This document shows, piece by piece, positions 16,103 to 24,176 of a stretch of 64,000 nucleotides of DNA. The notes beneath the pieces are model-generated. The model was not told where the DNA came from. It worked only from the letters and a program-made list of their open reading frames with translations, and made no database searches. Every line of letters starts with the position of its first letter. Position 1 is the stretch's first letter. Both the position numbers and the translations under genes were made by a program. Origin of the DNA: Leucobacter salsicius M1-8 (GTDB taxonomy: Bacteria; Actinomycetota; Actinomycetes; Actinomycetales; Microbacteriaceae); contig NZ_AOCN01000026.1 of NCBI RefSeq assembly GCF_000350525.1, positions 1 through 64,000 of the forward strand. Direction: 5' to 3'.

Positions 16103-16429
16103 ATGAAGAAACCCAAGTCAGTATTACTGGCCACTATTGCAGCTGCAGCGCTCATCGTGGGTGGCACCGCAAGCTCGCCCGCGTTTGCGTCGGGGGGCTT
16201 GATTGAGAATCCATCCGATCCCACCGCTCAGGTCGCCCCCAGCCCTCTACTCGCTGAGCTAGAAGTGCTGACTGAAACGCAGGCCGAGGCTGATGTCCAA
16301 GCGCTGTTTGATTCTGGTGTCCCGGCAGAATTCCTCGTGGACACGAGCGGAGATGAGTGGGAGCTCGTAGCAGGCATCGCCAGGGGCAACCCAGTCCAGA
16401 CGTACGCGCTGTCTCAGCTGGGTGGATAG
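16103..16429 (+). CDS. Small secreted protein
   Basis: A 108-residue protein with a clear signal peptide: MKKPKSVLLATIAAAALIVG and a probable cleavage after AFA. The mature part has an acidic helix (ELEVLTETQAEADVQALF) and no Cys. ATG-16103 is preferred over TTG-16094 because the gagagg site is too close to the TTG. Function unknown. Confidence 0.55.
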   Translation: MKKPKSVLLATIAAAALIVGGTASSPAFASGGLIENPSDPTAQVAPSPLLAELEVLTETQAEADVQALFDSGVPAEFLVDTSGDEWELVAGIARGNPVQTYALSQLGG

Positions 16430-16592
16430 CAATCATGGCCAGGTGTTCGGGAGAGCATTAAGTTGATTCAGCGCAATGAATTTGCGATTGGCTACCGGAA
16501 TCGCAGTAGCGGAGCATCTGGGGCATTGACGACATTTTGAGTCGTAGATAATATGCCTCGAGCCCGGCCTGATGCGCGGTGGAGGTTCTCGT

Positions 16593-16693
16593 CGCACCCC
16601 GAACTTTGGCTCTACATAAGTAATCGGCGCTGTCATCTCCCTCGCGACCAGTCTCTTGTGCAAATCATGCTTAATGAGAGGGTTCCCGAAATT
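16593..16693 (+). repeat. Array repeat copy 6 (full, diverged)
   Basis: Starts cgcaccccgaacttt, has core cgaccagtctcttgtgc and ends cccgaaatt. It is the most diverged full copy, with changes in the core. Its left flank (gatgcgcggtggagg) resembles that of copy 9. Confidence 0.85.
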
Positions 16694-16865
16694 GTAGATG
16701 CCCCAGTGTCCCCAGCTGCGCACCTGGGGGCATGAGCGTCTCCACCAGGACCAGACCGCATCAGATTTGGTCTGTGCGCGTCGACGCACCGGTCTGCGCC
16801 GCTGGTGCCAAGATGAGAGGACCACTCCAACGAAGGGGCGGGAATTCTAAGAGAGGTGAACCAGA

Positions 16866-18488
16866 TTGGCTCAGCCAAAGGCATCTGCGCAAGCTACAAC
16901 TCTGTATCGTTTGAGGCACACAAGCAATCTCGAAGACGCGGTCAAGAAAAAGTACCGTAATGACTCAGCGATCACCACGGACAAATGCAAGGTTGGATCC
17001 AAAGATGCCGTCCTGATTCATGGGTCGATCGGATCGGGTGGAACGGTTAAATGGGCTGGTCGAGTTCACCAATTGACCGGTGTGAAGGTTACTACTGAGA
17101 ACACTACTGCCGGTGGTGTCCTCCTGCTGAGACTGAACAACGACGAAGCGGCGGCTACCTGGGCTCTGTGTTGGGGTATGGGCTGGTTGCTTCTGGACCA
17201 GGGTCTGGTTGAGAGTGGTTTTGGGCAAAGACTTGCACTTAGATCGGCTGATCCTGATCTTCTAAGCTCTCTGACCCGAACCGTCTTAGATGAACGAGCT
17301 AAGGTCGACCGCTCATCCATTCCTACGGGCTCAGGTCTGTCTGGATTCGGAATCGGTGGGTTTGGCGAACTGGTGACCCGTGTCGTCGGTAAGGCAGAGA
17401 TCAAGGGCCTCACAATTGATAAGTCCTTCCGTGTGCGAGGAGCCGATGCTGTTTCGGTGCCGCTTGGTTTGACTGCGGAGACGCTGATTTCTGATCTAGA
17501 AGTGATCGACGAACTGCTTGCGCAAGACCCTCTACCGGAGTTGGAGGTGCTGGAGCAACTTGTGCCTGTCAAGAAGAAGACTGCTCTCCACGACAAGCTG
17601 GACGCTCATCTCGAAGCGGAATTACTAAAAGCTCCGGGATTGTCGACGATCGCCGTTACTTGGCCGCACGAGCATCTGAATGAAAATCTACCCCCTGAGT
17701 CCTTCAAGGTCAGACGTGGCGGAAGCCCCTCCGTTCGCGCAGATTTGCCGACTGCAGTGCTGATTCTGGAACTTATGAAGGGTAGAAACATTGAGTCTCT
17801 GGACGTCATTAAGATTCAATTGTTCTCTGATGCAGAGGGGACTAACCCAGTGAGTACGGATATCCCTCTACGTAAATGGGTGGCTTATGAGAAGGAGGAA
17901 AGTGGTCAGCGCTACTTCCTGTACAACGGGCAGTGGTTCGCGATGGATCTTGATTATGCGAAGCAACTTGATGAACGTGTCAAGCAGATCTTTGCGATGG
18001 GAGCAGATATTACGATGCCCGTGTGGCATGCCCCGGATGATGAGGAGGCTTACAACAAGAAGGCCTCGACATCTCTAGGCGCTGTTTTAATGGATCGGAA
18101 ACTCGTTCAGACGACCCAGAATAAGCGGGGATTTGAACCAAGCGACCTTATAACGGAGAAAGACATCTACGTTCACGTGAAGTCGGCTTCTTCGTCCGCG
18201 CCACTGAGCCACCTTTTCTCGCAGGGTGGAAACTCCGCGCATGCTTTGCAATACGACGAGGAAGCTCGCACGAAGCTGAGAAAACGAGTAACGGAACGCG
18301 GCGGTAACGGTGACCTAATCGGCGCCAGGCCACGAAGAGTTGTTTACGCAATACGACCGAAAAAGCAGGGAGGAACTGTCACGGCGGACACCCTATTCAG
18401 CTTCAGTAAAGTGTCGCTCGTTCGCGTTTTTGATGAGTTAGAGAGCCGTGGCATAGAAGTGCGAGTAGTCAGCGTCGACTACGTTTAG
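16866..18488 (+). CDS. TIGR04141/DUF6119 family protein
   Basis: A 540-residue protein of the family named 'sporadically distributed protein, TIGR04141', known from its patchy occurrence and frequent presence in defence islands. The recognisable part is the C-terminal half: a segment around GAVLMDRKLVQTT (about 402), then YVHVKSASSSAPLSHLF (about 440) with its conserved lysine and SHLF. The biochemical role is not established. It starts at TTG because gagaggtg lies 7 bp before and no suitable ATG is near. It fills the cassette between copies 6 and 7 alone. Codon use is A/T-richer than the core genome, consistent with acquisition. Confidence 0.75.
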   Translation: MAQPKASAQATTLYRLRHTSNLEDAVKKKYRNDSAITTDKCKVGSKDAVLIHGSIGSGGTVKWAGRVHQLTGVKVTTENTTAGGVLLLRLNNDEAAATWALCWGMGWLLLDQGLVESGFGQRLALRSADPDLLSSLTRTVLDERAKVDRSSIPTGSGLSGFGIGGFGELVTRVVGKAEIKGLTIDKSFRVRGADAVSVPLGLTAETLISDLEVIDELLAQDPLPELEVLEQLVPVKKKTALHDKLDAHLEAELLKAPGLSTIAVTWPHEHLNENLPPESFKVRRGGSPSVRADLPTAVLILELMKGRNIESLDVIKIQLFSDAEGTNPVSTDIPLRKWVAYEKEESGQRYFLYNGQWFAMDLDYAKQLDERVKQIFAMGADITMPVWHAPDDEEAYNKKASTSLGAVLMDRKLVQTTQNKRGFEPSDLITEKDIYVHVKSASSSAPLSHLFSQGGNSAHALQYDEEARTKLRKRVTERGGNGDLIGARPRRVVYAIRPKKQGGTVTADTLFSFSKVSLVRVFDELESRGIEVRVVSVDYV

Positions 18489-18615
18489 TACGAAAGTAGT
18501 GGTGTAAGCCCCGTGTTTTGGCATTAGCTTCTGAACTCAGGATGAGAGTTGTCAATGATTCCGGTGTGGGAGTCATAGACAACTTCCTCGATTCGGTAGG
18601 TGCGTAGGCCTACTC

Positions 18616-18718
18616 TGCACCCTAAACTTTGGCTCTACATAAGTAAACGGCGCTGTCATCTCCCACGCGATCAGTCTCTGGTGCGAATTCCGCCTAATGC
18701 GGGGTTTCGCGAAATTAC
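18616..18718 (+). repeat. Array repeat copy 7 (full)
   Basis: Runs from tgcaccctaaacttt to gcgaaattac with intact core gatcagtctctggtgcg. A 7-bp stem, gaccggg/cccggtc, lies about 20 bp to its right (18739-18763). Confidence 0.95.
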
Positions 18719-18838
18719 ATTTGGCTTGGCTGTTACACGACCGGGGCAGAAGCCTCGACCCGGTCCAAGAGTCCAAGAAATCCAGATCGCATCACTTTGC
18801 TCTCGGAGCGGAGCACTAGATCATCGTTGACGAGTTAG

Positions 18839-19009
18839 CCCAGGGAACCAACGACCGTCGAGTCACGTGTAGCGTGGTTCGACGAACGTGAGACGCTTCT
18901 AATGGCCCATCGAGCGCTCTCTCACACAGATCTATTCTTTCCCTGGCCTGACGATGAAGGCAAACAGTATGAGCTGAAGTTGCGTCTGCCTGTTCGGCCG
19001 CTGATCTAG
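18839..19009 (+). pseudogene. Short protein-like remnant
   Basis: The frame from 18839 to the TAG at 19009 encodes ESRVAWFDERETLLMAHRA and then SHTDLFFPWPDDEGKQYELK, which reads like the end of a real protein. The only ATG (18902) would give 36 residues. No family is recognised; the remaining DNA between copy 7 and 19074 shows no other gene. Confidence 0.3.
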
Positions 19010-19073
19010 TACTGACCGGGAAGCCCTCAGTAGTTCATAGTGGGATTCGCAGCTTCACCACTATCTTTGAAAG

Positions 19074-19643
19074 ATGGTTGATTTACAGCAGGTGGAACCA
19101 GGGCTTCCCGATGGGCACCCTTGGAAAACTTACTCCCGCTGGAGCATGGCCTGGCGCACCTTCCTCGGCTTATCGCTCGTGGGGATGATCGGAACGTTGT
19201 TCTTTGCGCTGGTGACCCTAGGGAACGGATCTCTCAACCTGATGGAGAGTTTCTTGCCTTATATTTTCAGTTTCTACTTTCCTTTGATTTGTGCGGCCAC
19301 CGCGGCAGTAGTCGGGCCGTGGCTCACCCGCTATTTCCCGTTTTCGCAGTCACTGTTGTTTGGTGGGATCACAGTTGTGGTGGTGACTTTGGTGTTTGCG
19401 GTCATTTCTGTTTGGGAGTCGATCGTAAGTGGTCCATGCGATCCAGGCACCCTGTGTAGTGCCCCGCTCGATGGGATGTTCTGGTTGATTTTCGTATTCG
19501 GGTTTCCGATGTTTCTCAACGCATCTATTGGGTACGGCGTATCTGTGTGGTCCCCAACGCGGCGTGGGCGTAAAGTTTTTTGGCCTCTGCTGATCGGGGT
19601 CGTTGTCGTCTTCGCCGCATCGCTTGTGATCGCTAACATCTGA
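19074..19643 (+). CDS. Multi-pass membrane protein
   Basis: A 189-residue protein with about five membrane spans: near 29-50, 56-82, 98-116, 133-155 and 167-188. Spans are joined by short loops, one with two Cys (GPCDPGTLC, about 121-129). No enzyme motif is seen and no family is recognised. It is the main gene of the smallest cassette, between copies 7 and 8. The ATG follows gaaagatgg; no strong ribosome site is visible. Confidence 0.6.
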   Translation: MVDLQQVEPGLPDGHPWKTYSRWSMAWRTFLGLSLVGMIGTLFFALVTLGNGSLNLMESFLPYIFSFYFPLICAATAAVVGPWLTRYFPFSQSLLFGGITVVVVTLVFAVISVWESIVSGPCDPGTLCSAPLDGMFWLIFVFGFPMFLNASIGYGVSVWSPTRRGRKVFWPLLIGVVVVFAASLVIANI

Positions 19644-19668
19644 AGCAGGGGAGCCACTGGGGTTCCAA

Positions 19669-19887
19669 GTGAAGCGGGCTCGTACGAGGAGTCCTGAGGC
19701 TGCAAGGGTTGCAACTCAATCGCGAAGAGCTAGGCTTTCGATACGAATCGCGCATTGGCTAACCGGAGTCTTATTGGACGTTGGTGAAACGCTGAGTGGT
19801 CTGGTGCAACGCTTGGTGTCCTCGCCGCCGATGAAGACAGCACATCTAATTTCCAGGTACTGGAATGAGCTGGATTGGTGCAGATAG
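19669..19887 (+). CDS. Small basic protein, doubtful
   Basis: A 72-residue frame from GTG-19669, rich in Arg in its first 25 residues, then a possible amphipathic helix (IAHWLTGVLLDVGETLSGL). It follows the membrane gene by 25 bp with ccaagtg before the start, a weak site. It could be a coupled partner or chance. Confidence 0.3.
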   Translation: MKRARTRSPEAARVATQSRRARLSIRIAHWLTGVLLDVGETLSGLVQRLVSSPPMKTAHLISRYWNELDWCR

Positions 19888-19932
19888 GCCTGGCGTTCTA
19901 ATCAACCACAAAACAGCTACGCAGATTTCCAT

Positions 19933-20035
19933 CGCACCCCAAACTTTGGCTCTACGTAAGTAATCGGCGCTGTCATCTCCCACGCGATCAGTCTCTGGTG
20001 CAAATTCGGTCTAATGCGGGGGTTCGCGAAATTAC
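19933..20035 (+). repeat. Array repeat copy 8 (full)
   Basis: Runs from cgcaccccaaacttt to gcgaaattac with intact core gatcagtctctggtgc. It is among the closest to the consensus. Confidence 0.95.
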
Positions 20036-20053
20036 AGCCGCCCTGTCTATCGT

Positions 20054-20147
20054 GCTCCGGCCTGCAGGAAGTTGTGATTCACAAACTCGAGAATAGTCAG
20101 CGCCTTCAGCGCTGACATTGTACGGACAAGCAAACGAGACCTCAGTG
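20054..20147 (+). repeat. Segment shared downstream of copies 8 and 5
   Basis: Homologous to 11333-11426. It contains a perfect 8-bp stem gtcagcgc/gcgctgac (20096-20103 with 20109-20116) and a 5-base loop. Confidence 0.7.
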
Positions 20148-20333
20148 CTCGGGCTGAGTAACCGTTAGCCGTCGCAGATCCTCGCTTGTATTGATGTTCA
20201 TGAAACGCCGAGTACTTGCAAATCAGCCCGAACGCGGGAGACGACGATCTGCAATGGACACACATTCGGAAGGATAATCTGGCAATCGGAGTAAAACAGA
20301 AATACTGCGAGTCGCCCCTGCCATGCTTAAGGT

Positions 20334-21125
20334 ATGTCTGATTTTCTAATCGATGACCTCACTACAGACGAGGATGCGTCATTTGACGTAGATAAGAACA
20401 CACCGGCCTGGCGCCAGTTTGAAAAAGACGTTGTGCTCACACTTCGTAGTCTTGACCCGGCTGCTGAGGTGGTGCATGATCAGAAAATTCCGGGTAGCTC
20501 AGGCGAGGAGCGCCAACTGGACGCTGTTGCGCGGAAAGCAATTGCAGGGGCTCATGTTGATGTGGTTATTGAATGCAAGCTCTACAACCGCAAACTTGGA
20601 ATTGGGAAAATTGACGAGTTCGTTGGAAAGCTTCTTGACGTCGGTGCCGGTCTCGGAATCCTTTACGCGGCAAAGGGAGTGACGGAACCCGCTAGAAAGA
20701 GGGCTGAGACGGCTCTTAATCCGAGAATCGTACTGAGGGATATCAGTAACGTAGTGGAAGGACTTGAATCGCAGGCTGTTGACCTTTCCGAACTCATCGA
20801 GGATGAGGTTCTGGGCACCTGCCAGGTAGATGCCTGTCTGTTTGGTGATGTGCAGCTTTTCGAGGTTGACGAGATAGAAGTGGGGCACTGCGGCTCATGT
20901 GGGACGCTCCATCTTCAGTGCGGTTGCTGCGGCGAATTATCAGATGTTGAATGGGACCGAGCGGTTTGTTACGTCTGCAACGCCGAATACAGCATCCTCA
21001 GTTACCAGGGTGACTTAGATGGGATCGAACTTGTGACCCACGGGCCAGATTGTGAGCACATCTCGTCTGCGACTCGGACGGAATCCTTCACCCTGATACT
21101 GCCTCGAGATACACCGAAAGCTTAA
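20334..21125 (+). CDS. Mrr-like restriction endonuclease with C-terminal zinc ribbon
   Basis: A 263-residue protein. Residues 25-140 form an Mrr-type PD-(D/E)XK domain: WRQFEKDVVLTLR, then D63 in RQLDAVA, E80-C-K82 in VVIECKLYNRK, and a following helix with GKIDEFVGKL. The C-terminal part has several Cys pairs (C186-x-x-C189, a GCCGE turn near 200, CYVC near 213) that should bind zinc. Such proteins cut foreign or modified DNA. The ATG follows ttaaggt closely, so the ribosome site is poor. No methylase lies nearby, so recognition of modified DNA is more likely than a classical restriction pair; this is inference. Confidence 0.75.
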   Translation: MSDFLIDDLTTDEDASFDVDKNTPAWRQFEKDVVLTLRSLDPAAEVVHDQKIPGSSGEERQLDAVARKAIAGAHVDVVIECKLYNRKLGIGKIDEFVGKLLDVGAGLGILYAAKGVTEPARKRAETALNPRIVLRDISNVVEGLESQAVDLSELIEDEVLGTCQVDACLFGDVQLFEVDEIEVGHCGSCGTLHLQCGCCGELSDVEWDRAVCYVCNAEYSILSYQGDLDGIELVTHGPDCEHISSATRTESFTLILPRDTPKA

Positions 21126-21310
21126 AACTGATTAGAGTGTCGCTCGGCAGCATCCTCGAGCATGACTAGTTTCTAACGTGAATATAGGGGCATTGTGTTC
21201 CAAGAGAGCATGAGTTTCAAGGTATGTTCGTGCAGGCCGCTACGCAAATTTAGGTGAAGTTTTCCGACTCCTCCTGCGGTGCCAGTAGTTGATCTAGCTA
21301 ATCTGAGCCC

Positions 21311-22264
21311 ATGACACATGAACAAGGAAACACCCCCGAATTTCAGCAGTTGGAAGCGCTAGCCACCCTGTTCCAGCACTGCCAAAGCGCGTTCCTGCAA
21401 ATTTCAGAAGAGTGCCGCTGGGAGCCAGCAGCTGGTTCACCGGCAGAGACAGACGCGACCGCTCTACTTCCACCGAATTCGCCGGGTGAGGATACCAGCG
21501 GTGATAGCGGCCATCGTCTCCTCGCTAATGCAGTCCATTCCTTCCTACTCAATGCCTCTGGCCATCTTGGAGGATTGGCGGCGCTCTACCGCAACGGTGA
21601 GGTGCTCTACTCTCCGGCACTGTTGATTCGTTCCGTCGCAGAGCACTGCGCTCACGCGCTGTGGGTTCTCGGAGATCCTTCTCTTACGCACGAAGATCTG
21701 CTTGCACGTGCCTACCTGGAAGAGTTGAAAAGCGCCGAAGAAGCTAAAAAGAACGATGGATACATGTTTGGCAAGGAGAGCAATCGCTATCAGATAGCTG
21801 CAAAGCACTATAAAGAGCTAAAGAAGCTGATAACCCATAAGTTCCCCGAGGCCACCAACGCTTCGTTAGGGGAAGCAAGATTGAACGGCCAAAAACTCCC
21901 CAAACCTGAAGAAGCAGTGAAGCTCATGTATGCGCGTGTGGAGGAGTTCGGGGGGAAGGTGACGCAAGTACAGTCAGCAGGCGTCTATGGGGCCCTGTCG
22001 AACCTTACCCACCCGACCCTTTATACCGGCCGATCACGTCAATCCAAACATTATGACCCGGTGACAGGGAACACCATCACAATTCAGGCAATCACTTACG
22101 AGGAGGTTGAGAAAGAAGCACGAATCGCTTTATTCGCGTTCCACAGTGCGCTCAGCATCACGGTCTCATACTTTGGGTGGCCGGAAGTCGACTTACATGC
22201 CCTTGAGGGCAGGATTATCGAAACCATTCCGGATTTCTTCGGCCCGGATGCTTCAACACATTGA
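21311..22264 (+). CDS. Helical protein of unknown function
   Basis: A 317-residue soluble protein, predicted mostly helical. Visible features are a polar first third, a hydrophobic helix SPALLIRSVAEHCAHALWVL (about 98-117), a Lys-rich region (about 136-180) and NLTHPTLYTG near 236, a motif-like turn with His. The pattern of paired long helices and conserved-looking R, E and H recalls DUF5677- or HEPN-like proteins, but no diagnostic motif is certain. It follows the Mrr-like nuclease by 185 bp in the same cassette and could be its partner or an independent toxin. Confidence 0.5.
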   Translation: MTHEQGNTPEFQQLEALATLFQHCQSAFLQISEECRWEPAAGSPAETDATALLPPNSPGEDTSGDSGHRLLANAVHSFLLNASGHLGGLAALYRNGEVLYSPALLIRSVAEHCAHALWVLGDPSLTHEDLLARAYLEELKSAEEAKKNDGYMFGKESNRYQIAAKHYKELKKLITHKFPEATNASLGEARLNGQKLPKPEEAVKLMYARVEEFGGKVTQVQSAGVYGALSNLTHPTLYTGRSRQSKHYDPVTGNTITIQAITYEEVEKEARIALFAFHSALSITVSYFGWPEVDLHALEGRIIETIPDFFGPDASTH

Positions 22265-22411
22265 AGTACCTAAGCATCTGAAGGATCTTGGATTGGGTCA
22301 GATAGGCTTCTGAAGTCATCGCGGAACGGCGCGTGGGTCAACGACGTCTACTGCTCCTAGTCGTCGACAATAGACAACGAACTCGAACGGATGAGCGGTG
22401 GAGAGCCTCAT

Positions 22412-22477
22412 CGCACCCCGAACTTTGGCTCTACGTAAGTAATCGGCGCTGTCATCTCCCACGCGATCAGTCTCTGG
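22412..22477 (+). repeat. Array repeat copy 9 (left half), fused to comEC
   Basis: Matches the left half from cgcaccccgaacttt to gatcagtctctgg. Then the sequence continues ggccaactgcgcc, which is comEC, instead of tgcgaattcgg. The shared bases gtctctgg also encode V-S-G of comEC, so this copy is a hybrid junction like an attR site. Confidence 0.9.
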
Positions 22478-24167
22478 GGCCAACTGCGCCCTGGTGACGA
22501 GTGCTGCGATCTGGGCGCTGTCGTGGCTCGGGTGCGGGCGACGCCTTCGTGTGGTTGCCGCAGCGTTGGCGCTCCTGCTGTTCGTGCTAGTTGTGGGGCC
22601 GGATGCGAGCGTGCAACGGGCGGCCATCATGGGCGCGGTGCTGCTTGCGTCGTCCTACGGGGGTAAGCGCTCCGTCGCTCTGCCCGCGCTCGGACTCGCG
22701 ATCGCCGTGCTGCTCATTATCGACCCCTGGCAGGCGTGGCACCCGGGGTTTGCGCTGTCGGTCGCCGCGACGGGCGGCATCATCTTGTGCACTCCCGCGC
22801 TCAGCGAGGCCCTGCGCCGGTTAGGCGGCATTCCCCGATGGATTGCGCTGCCGATCGCGGTCGCCGCGGCGGCCCAGCTCGCCTGTGGCCCGCTGCTGCT
22901 CCTGCTGCAAGACGGACTGCCTGCCGCAGGGGTGCTCGCAAACGTGCTCGCAGGGCCGGCCGCGCCAGCGGGAACCGCGCTCGGGCTGGCGGCCCTGGTG
23001 GCCGGGCCGGTGTCGTACCCTTTGGCGCACGCACTGGTCGCCGCGGCGAGCCTACCGGCGCGGTGGGTGGAGGCGACCGCCCGCGTTGCCTCCGAACTGC
23101 CGGGCGCGCGGTGGGATTGGCTGCCGGGCGTTCCGGGCGCGCTGCTGCTGCTCGCGACGCAGACGCTCGCAGTGGCGGCCTGGATGCTCGCGACGGGCCG
23201 GATCACCCGATCCGGCACCCGCGTGCGCACACCGTGGCGGCCCGACACGCTCGGGCCCCGCGGCCTGCGCGTCGGGGTGGCGGTGCTTGCGGGCTGTGCC
23301 GCCGGTGTCTTTGTGGGCCCCACGCTCGTGGCTCCCACGGTGCAGCGTGCGGGGGTGCCGGCGGACTGGCGCGTTATCGCCTGCGATGTGGGGCAGGGCG
23401 ATGCAATCCTGCTGCGCGGGCCGACGGCAGGTGCAGGCGAGGCCATGCTGATCGACACGGGGGACGATGAGACGTTGCTGCGCGCGTGCCTGCGCACCTT
23501 TGGCGTCACGCGCATCACGCTGCTCGTGCTGACGCATGACGATCGGGATCACGTCGGTGCGCTCGCGGCGGCGGCGCCGCTCGCCGATGCAGCCCTGGTC
23601 GCGCCCGCGACGATTGAGGATGCCGGGCCCGGCCGTGACGTGACGAGGCAGCTCGAGCGCGCAGAGGTGCCCTGGCAGGAAGGCGGTTCCGGCGATGTCG
23701 GGGCGACCGCGGGCGTGGATTGGGTGCTGCTAGCTCCGGATCGGCGGGTCGCTCCCGCGACTAGCAACGGCGCAAGCCTCGTGATGCACGCGAATGCCGG
23801 TGACGTGACGGCGCTGATGCTGGCGGATACGGGGGAGCCCGAGCAGGCGCAGCTCGCCTCGGTTGTTTCAGTGCAGCAGCTCGCCGCCGATGTTGTGAAG
23901 GTGGCCCACCATGGCTCGCGGGACCAGCAGCTGGGCTTCTACGATCACGTCAGGGCGGAGCTCGGGCTCGTGTCTGTCGGGGCCGAGAATGGGTATGGGC
24001 ACCCGGCCCGCGACACGCTCCAGGCGTTAATGATCGCGGGAACCACCACGCTTCGCACCGATCAAGCCGGATCCATCGCGGTGCTGGGTCGGGATGGTGG
24101 GGAGAACGGTGGTGGTGCCCTGCGAGTCTGGGCGCAGCGCGGCCGCGCTGTCGGCGGCGACCAGTAG
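22470..24167 (+). pseudogene. comEC: comEC 3' part, cut off by the repeat array
   Basis: ComEC is the membrane channel for DNA uptake in natural transformation. Only the region from VSGANCALVT onward is present; the N-terminal and first competence-domain part is replaced by the array. What remains has about eight membrane spans, then a metallo-beta-lactamase-like domain (CDVGQGDAILL, LTHDDRDHVGAL, VKVAHHGSRDQ) ending at residue about 557 counted from GTG-22494. The remaining frame is intact, with no stop or frameshift, so the break is recent or the piece is still translated. The missing 5' part probably lies left of the window. Confidence 0.85.
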
Positions 24168-24176
24168 GCTTGACAC

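Larger units (their letters stand above)
1108..22477 (+). mobile_element. Repeat-delimited cassette array inserted in comEC
   Basis: About 21 kb of accessory DNA divided by nine direct copies of one repeat of about 105 bp, all in the same orientation. Segments between copies are 1.2 to 5.3 kb and each holds one to several genes unrelated to the neighbouring core operon. The right boundary falls inside comEC, at the codons for its VSGANC motif; the left boundary is not resolved and may lie outside the window. Cargo is mostly nucleases, membrane proteins and proteins of unknown function, mainly read left to right. No integrase or recombinase gene of the tyrosine or serine type is visible, so any recombinase must act from elsewhere. 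That this is a product of stepwise site-specific integration is inference from the repeat structure. Confidence 0.75.

Noticed and set aside
1108-22477. Integron cassette array with attC sites
   Set aside because: No attC-type core motifs, no IntI-like gene, and the repeat is conserved along its length, unlike attC.
1108-22477. CRISPR array
   Set aside because: Repeats are about 105 bp and spaced by kilobases; no cas genes.
1108-22477. Repeat as ends of a transposon or MITE
   Set aside because: All copies are direct, no target duplications were seen, and half copies break at the same core, which points to recombination rather than transposition. Not fully excluded.
22736-23470. Long plus-strand frame inside comEC
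   Set aside because: Arg/Ala/Gly-rich shadow of the comEC frame.
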